Assembly (NCBI RefSeq): GCF_903992535.2
Contig: NC_052057.2
Coordinates: 56,027,363-56,091,362, forward strand
DNA from: Arvicola amphibius
Taxonomy: Eukaryota > Chordata > Mammalia > Rodentia > Cricetidae
Length of the DNA stretch: 64,000 bases
Reading direction: 5' to 3'
In this document: positions 44,526 to 55,499 of the stretch, one piece after another
Layout: every line of letters starts with the position of its first letter
Position numbering within the stretch: the first letter of the stretch is position 1
Notes under the pieces: generated by a model
The model's database searches: none
What the model was told of the DNA's origin: nothing
The model's input: the letters and a program-made list of their open reading frames with translations, nothing else
Made by a program: the position numbers and the translations under genes

Positions 44526-44529
<4 letters not shown>
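41946..44529. other. Intergenic DNA, largely unassigned
   Basis: 42800-43055 (gccaccttgactttccatcag...aataaagcctttctctg...tattttatcatagtaacag) is the end of a common rodent repeat, plus strand. 43140-43200 (gaccaaaagcaacttggggcagg) is a piece of a related one, minus strand. Elsewhere no gene, long ORF or named repeat recognised. Confidence 0.4.
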
Positions 44530-44560
<31 letters not shown>

Positions 44561-44566
44561 AAAAAA
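44530..44566. repeat. A-rich tract directly upstream of L1 B
   Basis: Thirty A residues (44530-44559), one C, six A residues, then the L1 B 5' UTR. An A tract at the 5' side of an L1 is not part of L1 and may be the target site or the tail of an older insertion. Confidence 0.9.
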
Positions 44567-44569
44567 CAG

Positions 44570-45239
44570 CCCCGGATACTGCCTCTCTCTTCCTGTCCCT
44601 TCCCAGCTTGCACCCAGAATCCTCCCCCCCTCCCCCTGCCTCATTCTCCCGTCTTTGGGGCCACAAAATCCCACAGCTCAGCCTGTTTGGGCTCTGGGGA
44701 CCTGGAATTGAGTGCACCCAGGCCGGTGGGAGGTCCCCTCCTTCATTTGACTGCCCTGAGCAAGGTAGGCCTTTGTCTGAGAGCTGCTTGGCCTGCAAGG
44801 GGACCTGACAGTCTGCAGGAGGATCCATAGTTCTTTGGGGTGAGTGAGGAGTGAGTGCCCGAACCGCGGCAGCTGCCCGGAGAGAGACCACCGACTCTCC
44901 ACAACTCCCCCTGCCACCAGCACACTTCCTGCTCTTCCTGCAGGGGTTATTCTCCCCAGATACCGCCTCTCTCTCCCTGTCCCTTCCCAGCTTGCACCCA
45001 GAATCCTCCCCCCTTAACCCTGCCTCATCCTCCTGTCTTTGGGGCCACAAAATCCCATAGCTCAGCCTGTTTGGGCTCTGGGGACCTGGAATTGAGTGCA
45101 CCCAGGCCGGTGGGAGGTCCCCTCCTTCATTTGACTGCCTGGGGCAAGGTAGGCCTTTGTCTGAGAGCTGCTTGGCCTGCAAGGGGACCTGACAGTCTGC
45201 AGGAGGATCCATCATTCCTTGGGGTGAGTGAGGAGTGAG
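44570..45239 (+). promoter_or_regulatory. L1 B 5' UTR monomers (384-bp unit), probable promoter
   Basis: gtctttggggccac occurs at 44651 and 45035, a spacing of exactly 384 bp, as in L1 C. The first unit starts within the phrase ccccggatac. GC-rich with CpG-containing phrases (gaaccgcggcagc). Monomers are the L1 promoters in rodents; whether two are sufficient here is not known. Confidence 0.85.
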
Positions 45240-45293
45240 AGCCTTCACCAGCACAACTAGAAGAAGGGAAACACACAAAATCTACTACTAAAA

Positions 45294-48200
45294 ATGACTG
45301 AAGTTAACAACCACTGGACATTAATATCACTTAATATCAATGGACTCAATTCACCTATAAAAAGGCACAGGCTAAGACACTGGATACAAAAACAGAATCC
45401 AACATTTTGCTGTTTACAAGAAACACACCTCAACCACAAAGACAGACATCTACTCAGAGTAAAGGGTTGGGAAAAGGTTTATCAAGCAAATGGCCCTAAG
45501 AAACAAGCGGGCGTGGCCATTCTAATTTCCAACAAAGTTGACTTCAAACTAAAATCAATTAGAAGAGATGGAAAGGGACACTTTATACTCATAACAGGAA
45601 AAATCCTTCAGAATGAAGTCTCAATCCTGAATATCTATGCCCCTAATATAAAAGCTCCCACTTATGTAAAAGAAACACTTCTAGAACTCAAGGCAGCCAT
45701 CAAACCACACACACTAATAGTTGGAGACTTCAACACTCCTCTCTCACCAATGGACAGGTCAATCAGACAGAAACCTAACAGAGAATTGAAAGACTTAATG
45801 GAGGTAATGAACCAAATGGACTTAACAGACATCTATAGAACATTCCACCCAAATAGGAAAGAATATACCTTCTTCTCTGCGGCTCATGGAACCTTTTCGA
45901 AAATTGACCATATACTTGGTAACAAAGCAAACTTCCACAGTTACAAAAAAATATTAGTAACCACCTGTGTCTTATCGGATCACCATGGATTAAAATTAGA
46001 ATTCAACAACAATGCTACCCCCAGAAGGCCCACAAACTCATGGAAACTGAACAGTCAACTACTGACCCGCACCTGGGTCAAGGAAGAAATAAAGAAAGAA
46101 ATTAAAGTCTTTCTTGAATTTAATGAAAACAAAGACACAACATACTCAAACCTATGGGACACAGTGAAAGCAGTGCTAAGAGGAAAGTTCATAGCACTAA
46201 GTGCCCACTTAAAGAAAACGGAGAAAGCGCTCATTGGTGACTTAACAACACACCTGAAAGCTCTGGAAAAAAAAGAAGCAGACTCACCTAGGAGAAGTAG
46301 AAGACTGGAAATAATCAAATTGAGGGCAGAAATCAACAAAATAGAAACACAGAAAACAATCCAAAGAATCAATGAAACAAGAAGCTGGTTCTTGGAGAAA
46401 ATCAACAAGATTGACAAACCCTTAGCCAAACTAATCAAACGGCAGAGGGAGAACACGCAAATTAATAAGATCAGAAATGAAAAGGGGGACATAACCACAG
46501 ACACAGAGGAAATTCAGAAAATCATTAGATCTTACTACAAAAGCCTGTATGCCACAAAATTGGAAAATGTAAAAGAAATGGACAGTTTTTTAGATAAATA
46601 CCATATACCAAAGTTAAACCAGGAAAAGGTAAATGCTCTAAATCGTACTGTTAGTCGCGAAGAATTAGAAACTGTTATCAGAAACCTCCCTACCAAAAAG
46701 AGCCCAGGACCAGATGGTTTCAATGCGGAATTCTACCAGAACTTCCAAGAAGACCTAATACCTATACTCCTTAAGGTATTTCATAATATAGAAACACAAG
46801 AGTCACTGCCAAATTCCTTCTATGAAGCTACAGTTACCCTGATACCTAAACCACACAAAGACTCAACCAAGAAAGAGAATTACAGGCCAATATCACTCAT
46901 GAACATTGACGCAAAAATTCTCAATAAAATACTGGCAAACCGAATCCAAGAACACATTAGAAAAATTATCCATTACGATCAAGTAGGCTTCATCCCAGAG
47001 ATGCAGGGCTGGTTCAACATACGAAAATCTATCAATGTAATCCATCATATAAACAAACTGAAGGAAAAAAACCATATGGTCATCTCATTAGATGCTGAAA
47101 AAGCATTTGACAAAATTCAGCACCCTTTTATGATAAAGGTCTTGGAGAGATTAGGGATACAAGGGTCATTCCTAAATATAATAAAAGCTATTTACAGCAA
47201 GCCGACAGCTAACATCAAATTAAACGGAGAGAAACTCAAGGCTATCCCACTAAATTCAGGAACACGACAAGGCTGTCCACTCTCTCCTTATCTCTTCAAT
47301 ATAGTGCTTGAAGTTCTAGCAATAGCAATAAGACAACATAAGGGAATCAAGGGGATTCAATTTGGAAAGGAAGAAGTTAAACTTTCATTATTTGCAGATG
47401 ATATGATAGTATACATAAGCGACCCCAAAAACTCCACCAAAGAACTCCTACAGCTGATAAACTCCTTCAGTAACGTGGCAGGATACAAGATCAACTCCAA
47501 AAAATCAGTCGCCCTCCTATACACAAAGGATAAGGAAGCAGAGAGGGAAATCAGAGAAGTATCACCTTTCACAATAGCCACAAATAGCATAAGATATCTG
47601 GGAGTATCTCTAACCAAGGAAGTGAAGGATTTATTTGACAAGAACTTTAAGTCTTTGAAGAAAGAAATTGAAGAGGATACCAGAAAATGGAAGGATCTCC
47701 CCTGCTCGTGGATTGGGAGGATCAACATAGTAAAAATGTCAATTCTACCAAAAGCAATCTATAGATTCAATGCAATCCCAATCAAGGTCCCATTAAAATT
47801 CTTCACAGAGATTGAGAGAACAATAATCAACTTTATATGGAAAAACAAGAAACCCAGGATAGCCAAAAAAATCTTATACAATAAAGGTTCTTCTGGAGGC
47901 ATTACCATCCCTGACTTCAAACTCTATTACAAAGCTACAGTATTGAAAACGGCTTGGTATTGGCATAAAAACAGAGAGGTTGACCAATGGAATCGTATAG
48001 AAGACCCGGATCTTAAACCACAAACCTATGAACACCTGATTTTTGATAAAGGAGCCAAAAGTACACAATGGAAGAAAGAGGGCATCTTCAACAAATGGTG
48101 CTGGCATAACTGGATGTCAACCTGTAGAAGAATGAAAGTAGATCCATATCTATCACCATGCACAAAACTCAAGTCCAAATGGATTAAAGACCTCAATATT

Positions 48201-49118
48201 AATTTGAACACATTGAGCTTGATAGAGGAGAAAGTGGGAAGTACTCTACAACAAATGGGCACAGGGAACCGTTTCCTACGCATAACCCCAGCTGCACGGA
48301 CTTTAAGGGCAACATTGAATAAATGGGACCTCCTGAAGTTGAGCAGCTTCTGTAAAGCAAAGGACATTGTCACTAAGACACAAAGGCAGCCTACTGACTG
48401 GGAAAAGATCTTCACCAACCCTGCAACTGACAAAGGTCTAATCTCTAAAATATATAAGGAACTCAAGAGACTAGACGGTAAAATGCCAATTAACCCAATT
48501 AAAAAATGGGGCGCTGAACTGAACAGAGAATTCTCAACAGAAGAAGTTCGAATGGCCAAAAGACACTTAAGGTCATGCTCAACCTCCCTAGCTATCAGGG
48601 AAATGCAAATCAAAACAACTTTGAGATATCATCTTACACCTGTCAGATTGGCTAAAATCCAAAACACCAATAATAACCTTTGCTGGAGAGGTTGTGGGGT
48701 AAGGGGCACACTCATCCATTGCTGGTGGGAATGCAAACTTGTGCAACCACTTTGGAAAGCAGTGTGGCGGTTTCTCAGGAAATTCGGGATCAACCTACCC
48801 CAGGACCCAGCAATTCCACTATTGGGAATCTACCCAAGAGATGCCCAATCATACAACAAAAGCATATGCTCATCTATGTTCATAGCAGCATTATTTGTAA
48901 TAGCCAGATCCTGGAAACAACCTAGATGCCCTTCAGTGGAAGAATGGATGAAGAAACTGTGGAATATATACATGCTAGAATACTACTCAGCGGTAAAAAA
49001 CAATGACATCTTGAATTTTGCAGGCAAATGGATGGAAATAGAAAACACTATTCTGAGTGAGGTAACCCAGACCCATAAAGATGAACATGGGATGTACTCA
49101 CTCATATTCGGTTTCTAG
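45294..49118 (+). CDS. L1 B ORF2p: endonuclease and reverse transcriptase, intact
   Basis: A 1274-residue protein from ATG 45294 (MTEVNNHW), the start shared with L1 A and C, close to the family length. N-terminal APE-type endonuclease (about 1-240): QETH with E43, GDFN at 144-147, SDHH at 228-231. Reverse transcriptase (about 500-775): NYRPISLMN, LDAEKAFDKI with D600, GTRQGCPLSPYLF, and FADD at 700-703. C-terminal Cys-rich segment C1130, C1134, H1142, C1147 in CWRGCGVRGTLIHCWWEC. All expected catalytic residues are present and there is no stop or frameshift. The protein nicks DNA and primes reverse transcription of L1 RNA. With no ORF1 in cis, self-propagation is unlikely, although trans action on other RNAs is conceivable. 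I chose this ATG because it is 8 codons before LNINGLN, as in the family. Confidence 0.96.
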   Translation: MTEVNNHWTLISLNINGLNSPIKRHRLRHWIQKQNPTFCCLQETHLNHKDRHLLRVKGWEKVYQANGPKKQAGVAILISNKVDFKLKSIRRDGKGHFILITGKILQNEVSILNIYAPNIKAPTYVKETLLELKAAIKPHTLIVGDFNTPLSPMDRSIRQKPNRELKDLMEVMNQMDLTDIYRTFHPNRKEYTFFSAAHGTFSKIDHILGNKANFHSYKKILVTTCVLSDHHGLKLEFNNNATPRRPTNSWKLNSQLLTRTWVKEEIKKEIKVFLEFNENKDTTYSNLWDTVKAVLRGKFIALSAHLKKTEKALIGDLTTHLKALEKKEADSPRRSRRLEIIKLRAEINKIETQKTIQRINETRSWFLEKINKIDKPLAKLIKRQRENTQINKIRNEKGDITTDTEEIQKIIRSYYKSLYATKLENVKEMDSFLDKYHIPKLNQEKVNALNRTVSREELETVIRNLPTKKSPGPDGFNAEFYQNFQEDLIPILLKVFHNIETQESLPNSFYEATVTLIPKPHKDSTKKENYRPISLMNIDAKILNKILANRIQEHIRKIIHYDQVGFIPEMQGWFNIRKSINVIHHINKLKEKNHMVISLDAEKAFDKIQHPFMIKVLERLGIQGSFLNIIKAIYSKPTANIKLNGEKLKAIPLNSGTRQGCPLSPYLFNIVLEVLAIAIRQHKGIKGIQFGKEEVKLSLFADDMIVYISDPKNSTKELLQLINSFSNVAGYKINSKKSVALLYTKDKEAEREIREVSPFTIATNSIRYLGVSLTKEVKDLFDKNFKSLKKEIEEDTRKWKDLPCSWIGRINIVKMSILPKAIYRFNAIPIKVPLKFFTEIERTIINFIWKNKKPRIAKKILYNKGSSGGITIPDFKLYYKATVLKTAWYWHKNREVDQWNRIEDPDLKPQTYEHLIFDKGAKSTQWKKEGIFNKWCWHNWMSTCRRMKVDPYLSPCTKLKSKWIKDLNINLNTLSLIEEKVGSTLQQMGTGNRFLRITPAARTLRATLNKWDLLKLSSFCKAKDIVTKTQRQPTDWEKIFTNPATDKGLISKIYKELKRLDGKMPINPIKKWGAELNREFSTEEVRMAKRHLRSCSTSLAIREMQIKTTLRYHLTPVRLAKIQNTNNNLCWRGCGVRGTLIHCWWECKLVQPLWKAVWRFLRKFGINLPQDPAIPLLGIYPRDAQSYNKSICSSMFIAALFVIARSWKQPRCPSVEEWMKKLWNIYMLEYYSAVKNNDILNFAGKWMEIENTILSEVTQTHKDEHGMYSLIFGF

Positions 49119-50255
49119 CCATAATTAAAGGACATCGAGCCTATAAATTTGGGATCCTTGAGAAGATAATAAGAAGGTGAACTCCCAAAAAAAGATATAG
49201 TAATCCTCCTGGATATTGGAAGTAGACACGATCGCCAGGCAAAATTGGGAACTTGAGGGTTGGGCAAGACTGGGCCAAGGGAAGATGGGGAGAGAAAAGT
49301 GTGAAGGGGAGAGCGGGGGGGAGCTCGGAGGAATGGGGTGCTTGGGATATAGGAAGGGTGGATATGAGAGCAGGGAAACATATATCTGAATTTAAGGAGC
49401 TACCTGAGGGTTGTCAAGAGACTTGACCCTAGAGGGGTTCCCAGGTTTCCAGGGAGACGCCCCCAGTTAGTTCCTTGGGCAGCTGAGGAGAGGGAGCCTG
49501 AAAAGGCCAGTTCCTATAGCCATACTGATGAATTTCTTGCATATCACCATAGAACCTCCACCTGACGATAGATGAAGAAAATGACAGAGCCCCACATTGG
49601 AGCACCGGACTGAGCTCCCAAGGTCCTGATGAGGAGCAGAAGGAGAGAGAACATGAGAAAGAAAGTCAGGACCGTGAGGGAACCTCCAGCTGGCGACAGA
49701 TGGGGAAGGTGACTGAGCCCCACATTGGAGCACTGGACTGAGCTCCCAAGGTCCCGATGAGGAGCAGAAGGAGCGAGAACATGAGGGAGAAAGTCAGGAA
49801 CGAGAGGGGTGCGTTCACTCATGGAAACGGTGGGACAGAACTAATGGGAGATCACCAACTCCAGTTGGAATGGGACTGATGGATCATGCGACCAAACCCG
49901 TCTCTCTGAGTGTGGCCAACAGCGGGGGCTGACTGAGAAGCAAAGGACAATGGCTCTGGGCTCTGATTGTTCTTCATGGACGGGCTCTGTGGGAGCCTTC
50001 TCAGCTTGGTCGATCACCTTCCTGGACCTGGGGGGAGTTGGGAGGACCTTGGTCTTAGCATAGAGTGGGGAACCCTGATGGCTCCTTGGCCTTGAGAGGG
50101 AGGGAGGGGAGGTATGGGTGGAGGGGAGGGGAGGGAAGGGGGAGAAGGAGGAGAGGGAAGGGGGAGGAGGAGGGGAGGGAGGGGGGAGGAGGAGGGAAGG
50201 AGATGGAAATTTTTAAATATAAAAAAAATAAACCATGAGAAAAAAAAAAAAAAAA
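49119..50255 (+). other. L1 B 3' UTR with 128-bp duplication, G-rich tract and A tail
   Basis: gaacctcca begins units at 49552 and 49680, a 128-bp tandem pair including cccacattggagcac and aggagcagaaggag. 50095-50207 is almost pure purine with many runs of three to six G, capable of G-quadruplex formation and typical of rodent L1 3' UTRs. It ends aaatataaaaaaaataaacc, then an A tail. The sequence caatgctcaagc after the tail could not be matched to a duplication at the 5' side. Confidence 0.9.
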
Positions 50256-50730
50256 CAATGCTCAAGCATGTCCTGACAATTTTTGAGTCTGGAATCCTAG
50301 ATAGAAGATATTCACTGGGCTAGTTTCTTTTTAGACTTCTTCTCTCCCTCCTTTGTAGGTAGCATCTTTCCCTCTGTTTTCACACCCAATCCTTCTTTGT
50401 TTATATCTTTATTTATGTCCTTTCCTTGTATGATAGATTGAGTCACAACCTATAAACTCAGACCATTTTAATTACTGTATCTCTAAAGACGTTGTAACAA
50501 ATACAGTTATATTTGTGGGTCTCTGGGTTCTAGCTATGAAGTACTTGGAAAACTCCTTTGCTGTACTCAGAAATCTCCTTTCAACCTCTTAATTCTGCAT
50601 GTTTTCTCTTTCTCTTTTGACTTTCTCTAATTATATTTATTTGGGTATTGTCTCAATGGTGCTTACTCTAGTGAATGTTTCTTCTTATTTTACCATTTTA
50701 CAACAGTGTTATCTATTTATTAAAGGAAAA
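50256..50730. other. Unassigned intergenic DNA
   Basis: AT-rich; no gene or repeat recognised. Confidence 0.4.
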
Positions 50731-50734
50731 AAGA

Positions 50735-51045
50735 ATGTGTAGCTAAGTATAATGGCACGTTCTTTTAATCTTATCACTAAAAGAATTAAAATAGGAATTA
50801 TGATTTCAGGGCCAGATGGGGCAAAATAGTAAGACCCTGCCTCAAAAAGAAAATAAATGGTGGAGAGATGGTACAGTTGATAAAACACTTGCCATGCAAA
50901 CATGAAAAACATAGCTTGAATCTTCAAAACCTGCATAAAAGCTAGGTGGGTATGGTGGCCTGCCTGTAATCCTAGCTCATAGGAGGCAGGGGCTGGTGAT
51001 TAGGCTAGATTAGCTAGCCTAATCAATGAGCTAATTAATGAGTTT
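50735..51045 (+). repeat. B1-like and B4/B3-like SINE remnants (plus strand)
   Basis: 50735-50850 reads agctaagtataatggcac...cagggccagatggggcaaaatagtaagaccctgcctc, a B1-type right part. 50866-51000 reads ggtggagagatggtacagttg, aaacacttgccatgcaaac and ggcctgcctgtaatcctagctc, as in B3/B4-type SINEs. 51000-51080 has a short imperfect palindromic stretch (gattaggctagattagctagcctaatc). Confidence 0.7.
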
Positions 51046-51088
51046 AGCATGCAAACCTATCTCATTCAATAAGATAGAGCATGCCATC

Positions 51089-51421
51089 TGTGGTGGTTTG
51101 AAAAAACGTGACCCCCAAACTGAGTGGCCACTTGAGAAGTGTGGCCTTGTTGGAGTAGGTATGACCTTCTTCGAAGAAGTGTGCTACTGTGGGTGTGGGC
51201 TTTGAGCTACTCCGAGTATCACAGGCCACTTCTTATTGCCTGCAAGTTGAAGGGCTCTCAGCTACTTCTCCAACACCATGTCTGCTTTCACACTTCCATC
51301 TTTCTCACCGTGATAATAATAGACTGAATTATATGTATGTCACCTAAATATATGTTTTACTTCATATGAGTTGTCATTGTCATGATATCTCTACAGAACA
51401 ATAGAAACCCCAACTAAGACA
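51089..51421 (+). repeat. LTR-like dispersed rodent repeat (TGTGGTGGTTTGAA type)
   Basis: Starts tgtggtggtttgaaaa and contains gtgtggccttgttggag, gctctcagctacttctccaac and tagaaaccccaactaagac at its end. It is the same type as the terminal part of the repeat at 29040-29445. Non-coding. Family name uncertain. A CA/TA-rich stretch follows at 51440-51560. Confidence 0.6.
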
Positions 51422-51659
51422 ACATCCAATGGCAAAGTCTAATCTCCACATTGACATGCACAAATACATATATGCACATACAGTCACATACATGCACTTC
51501 CAAACTCATGCAAGAACACATATATACACACTACACACATACATGCAAAAAGATGTTCTTTTTCTGTAGTTGTATGGGGGGAAAGTGTTCTCTAAATGAG
51601 TTAAAACTTTTCTTAAATCTGATGCTTCAATTTTTGTTTTTTTGCCCTGGTCTATTGAT

Positions 51660-52255
51660 TTAAGAAAGATATTAAAGCCTTAGATGGTTAAGATTTAATG
51701 TCAACTTGATTAGATTTAGAATCACCATGAAAATACAACTATGGGTATGTCTATGAGTGTGCTGCCAGTAGGGCTTAGCTACAGAAGAAAATTCTATACT
51801 TGAATTGAGGAGAACCATTGGTGGGGTATAGTAACAGACTGGCTAAAAAGAAAAGCAAACTAAGTATCTGTCTTTATCTCTCATCTTCCTGACTGCACAC
51901 ACAATCAGGAGGGAGTTGGGTTCCAATGAAGATGGGGGAGGAAAGGCTGCAGCCAATGTTCTTCTGAAGAGCTGGTGCTGAAACTAGGGGGTTGGATTTG
52001 AAGGAACAGACTGAAAGGTGAAGATCTCTGTTAGTTTTCTTGTCTTCCTGGTCATAGTGGCTTGTAGGTTCCTAGGAAGTGCCTGGTGAAGTTAGGGCTT
52101 GCTGCCCTGGCTAGCATGTAATGTCATTATTTTGTTTTCACTCTCCTGTTTCATATCTTGGGTAATTTGATCCTCCTTTTTTGTGGATTTCCCTTCCTAC
52201 AATCAAGTGAACATTTTTCTTAAAAGATGAAATCACACTCATTAGTAGTTATTTT
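51660..52255. repeat. Old dispersed repeat, partly recognised
   Basis: Phrases aatgtcaacttgattagattt, aatcaccatgaaaatacaac, tgggtatgtctatgagtgtg and atctctcatcttcctgactgc match a widely dispersed old mammalian/rodent repeat with strong divergence. 51960-52255 is unassigned. Confidence 0.4.
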
Positions 52256-52885
52256 AGGCCAATGGTTGTCAACCTGTGAGTCATGACCTCTTAGGGAGAC
52301 AAATGACCCTTTAACAGGAGTCACTTAAGACCAACAGTGGTGTGGAAAGTCCTATCTATGTTTTGCTTTAATTTAATGAATAAAGCGGTTTTAGCCAGTG
52401 GCTTAGCACAACAGAGCAAGGCAGAAAGACTAAACTGAATTCTGGTAGAAAGAAGGCAGTGTCAAGGAGTAGCCATAGAGCCACCACAGGGAACAGACAC
52501 TTCCACTAGAATCTGCCTAAACTTTGTTGTAGGCCACGACCACATGGTGATGCACAGATTAATGGAGTTGGGTTAGTTTAGGATATAATAATTAGCCAGA
52601 AATATGCTTAAGATATTGTCCAAATAGTAATGCAAATAATATGGTTTCTGAGTGATTATTTCAGGACAGGGTAGTCAGGAAACAAATGAGCTGTCTCCAC
52701 CAACAACAAGCTGCTTCCAACAACACACCAGAAATATGAGTTATTTGCATTTATGATTGAGAACAGCAGCAAAATTGCATTTTTGAAGTAGCAGCTAAAA
52801 TAGATTTATGGTTGGGGGTTCCCACAAGATGAGAAACTATTTTAAAGGGTCGCAGTAATAAGAAGGTTGAGAGCTATTGTCCTAG
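52256..52885. mobile_element. URR1-like hAT DNA transposon split by an LTR
   Basis: Left end ccaatggttgtcaacctgtg and right end gaaggttgagagctattgtc are inverted repeats of the URR1/MER-type non-autonomous hAT family. Inner phrases tttatggttgggggttccc and ttttaaagggtcgcagtaa fit. The element is interrupted at about 52335-52715 by a mys-like LTR. Confidence 0.75.
52335..52712 (+). mobile_element. mys-like solo LTR inside the URR1-like element
   Basis: Begins tggtgtggaaagtcc, has aatgaataaagcgg (about 52376), gtaggccacgaccacatggtgatgcacag (in two blocks near 52531) and ends ctccaccaaca. It aligns with 27440-27793 over its length. The flanking hAT sequence resumes on the right. A target duplication was not clear. 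Confidence 0.72.
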
Positions 52886-55499
52886 AATTTTAAATAGATT
52901 TCAGAATGAGAAAGAACTGTCTAAAGTCAGATAACAGATGAGAATAGCTAGCAAAAGCAAAGAATATGATCTAAAAATTATATAAACATATCAAACTCTA
53001 AAATCAGACACATAGATAAATGCTTTTTTAACTAGTCTAACAACAGTTTTTTATTGAAAATAAAGATTTTTTTCATATAATATATTCTGTTCACCCTCAT
53101 TTTTTCCTAGATCTTTCTCACCCCCCCCCCGAATTATCCATCTTTATGCCTACAGTCTCTTATTAGAAAACAGGCAGGTAAATAAGAAAACAAGCAAATC
53201 ATTATCAAAATAAGCAAAACTAAAATAAGCAGGAAAAATACTCACATAATCCATAAAAATACAAAACTGCCAGTCATAGCATGCAAACAAAATACCAGTA
53301 AGGTAAAATATACCCAAACAAAACAGCAGTTTTAATATCAGATATTTTACTGACCAAATCATTAAAACAAATGTCATCTGTTGTTTTCAAAATTTTGGAT
53401 GGACACAAAAGCCATATCCTTATCATCTTAGGATCTAATTATGTTTAAAATTGACCATAGGATACTACGAGTAGAATATATTACATGAAAAACATAGTTT
53501 CAATTGAACAATTTGACTACATCAATGAAAACAACATAGAATCCTAGGCTTAGGGACAGATCAGAAAGTGCTTCTCTTTCGACTTCTTCAGCAAGGCCCA
53601 GGGTACCACGACTACATGATCAGCTCTAGGCACAGAGGGCTGTGTCCGTCTAGTGATCTTTCTTGGGCTATTAACATTCTTGTTAAGGAAGAAACTTCAT
53701 TCTTCAGTCTATTTCTATTCTGGTGGAGGCTTTGGACCTAGTAGAGGGATTGTATTCACTCTGTCTGGTGGAGCTGTATACTCATCACAGGTCTTGACTC
53801 TCTGGTTGAAGCACTTCCAAGCTCACACATGTGATCTTAGCAGCCAGCCCTGCCTGGATTCCTTGCTGGCTTTTAGTAGAAAGCTTCCATGGCTCACCAC
53901 AAGGACAATATAAAAGTGAATTATGTGTCCTCATAGTATGGCAACTGTCCTTCTGATAGGAGGGAATGTGAAGCTCTAGAAAGTAGGCAAGTATCCTGGT
54001 GTGTAGCAATAAATGATTTTAAATATATAACACCTCAAAGCCATTATAGAAGCATATCTTGACTGAACAATTCTAGAATTCCAGGTACTAATTCTAATTG
54101 CCTCATTTGGGCTAAGTTGTTCACAAGAACACAATTAAATTGTATTACTATTAAACCAATTTTAGAAAGAAAGTTAGGGAACCAGAAAAGTGAAATAATT
54201 TTCCTAAGGGTTAGGCATAAGTGTTCACATCAGGACATGAACTCAGTAAGTTCAAATAGCCAAGTTAAACTCGAGCTATTGTTACCTGTGTGTTCAACAA
54301 GGTAGGATTCTGAGAAGGCTTTAGTGCCTGGCCCATTATATCCTTCCAGTTTCTGGTCTTTTTCAGGAACTCATGTTATTAGTGATTTAAAGAAACTGAG
54401 ATCTTGCTATAGAAATTTCTTTTTTTCTTATCCTAAATGTTGTCAGTATGTTTAATATAACTAGGCATATTTATATTTCTAGTGATCAGTTTTGCAAGTT
54501 TTGTATGTAAAATTTCCAAGTTGATAAAGCAAAAATCCTTTATGCAAATAAGCTGCAATGTAACCAAGAATCTATTAACTTTTTTATGTTGTTTTATTTT
54601 ATTTTGCTATCCTACGGGTTGTACCAGAGTTTCATACACACTCTACCACAGAGCTACATCCCCAGATCACAAATCTTCTTTTAGTGCTAAATGTAAATAT
54701 ATTTATAAGCACATATATTTATAAGTATATATTTTATATTTATTTACACACACATATCCACTATAATTGAAAAGTTATTATGACCTGTTTAATTCATTTT
54801 TGAAGTTTTGGGATAGTAAGCTAAAGTCTGGCAAAGTTAGAAAGAATATACTTACCTTATTAAGTTTACCAAAACACATCTGCCTAGAGGCTACCGAATT
54901 TTTCTTTCCAGTAGGGGGAAACCCTGAGAGAATCTTTGCACTGCTGGAACAGCTAATGTGAAATAGACTTGAAAAAGCCCCAGTCTAGTTGCCATTACAA
55001 AAACAAATCCAACATCTTTAACATGATCTTTAAGGTGAAAAAAACACTATAGAAAATGTTAATCCCAACAGAGGAACTTGAAAGAGAGATAAACTGTCAG
55101 ATCCCAAAGAAACTCAGAACTAATGGTTAAGTGAGGTGCCTAGTAGCACACAAAAGCACATGCTTGCCTTGAGGCTCTTCTCTGCCCCTCTCCCATTACC
55201 CTTACCCTAAATTTCTCCAGTCTATGAGTTTCCCTTCCTTTCCCTTCCCTTGATTGTAATTCATATAAACACTACCATTTTTGGCTACAGACTTCCTTGA
55301 TTCCCCCTCACCCATTTTATCCCTCTCCCTTCTCTTCCTTTCTCTCTTCTCAGGCCTGGTTCAGTCTAGACTTTCCAGATGCCTCTGGCCGTGCTTTTCT
55401 TATCTACAATAAAATCCTTCTCTACAAATATACTTTGGAACATTCATATTCTCATTTCATTGATAAACCTTGAAAGAGAACAATAAAATTTCAGCTATT
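52886..55499. other. Intergenic DNA with an ID-type SINE; mostly unassigned
   Basis: 54605-54670 (gggttgtaccagagtttc...actctaccacagagctacatcccca) is an ID/BC1-type SINE on the minus strand. A C10 run lies at about 53120. 53540-53960 shows on the minus strand short open pieces (NSPRKITRRTQPSVPRAD and KSFQVERV-like) that might be an old retrocopy, but I cannot identify a parent. Nothing else recognised. Confidence 0.35.

Larger units (their letters stand above)
44567..50255 (+). mobile_element. L1 element B: ORF1-less L1 with intact ORF2 (plus strand)
   Basis: 5' UTR of two monomers (first truncated), no ORF1, full ORF2 (45294-49118), 3' UTR with a 128-bp duplicated unit and a G-rich tract, AATAAA at about 50228 and an A tail to about 50255. 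ORF2 keeps the same register as L1 C from 45294 to at least 48560 with no net indel (constant offset of 15440), so both belong to one young subfamily. The 5' UTR is joined to the ORF1-ORF2 spacer at about 45240. Confidence 0.95.

Noticed and set aside
45200..45260. Splicing of an L1 RNA as the cause of ORF1 loss
   Set aside because: In the comparison sequence the bases at the break are not GT at the donor side nor AG at the acceptor side, and two extra bases lie at the junction; deletion or template switching fits better.
50014..50323. Frames rich in Pro/Ser or Gly/Glu/Arg at the end of L1 B
   Set aside because: They translate the purine-rich 3' UTR tract and have no protein basis.
53540..53960. 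Possible processed pseudogene on the minus strand
   Set aside because: Short readable pieces only, no parent gene recognised, and no tail or target duplication found.
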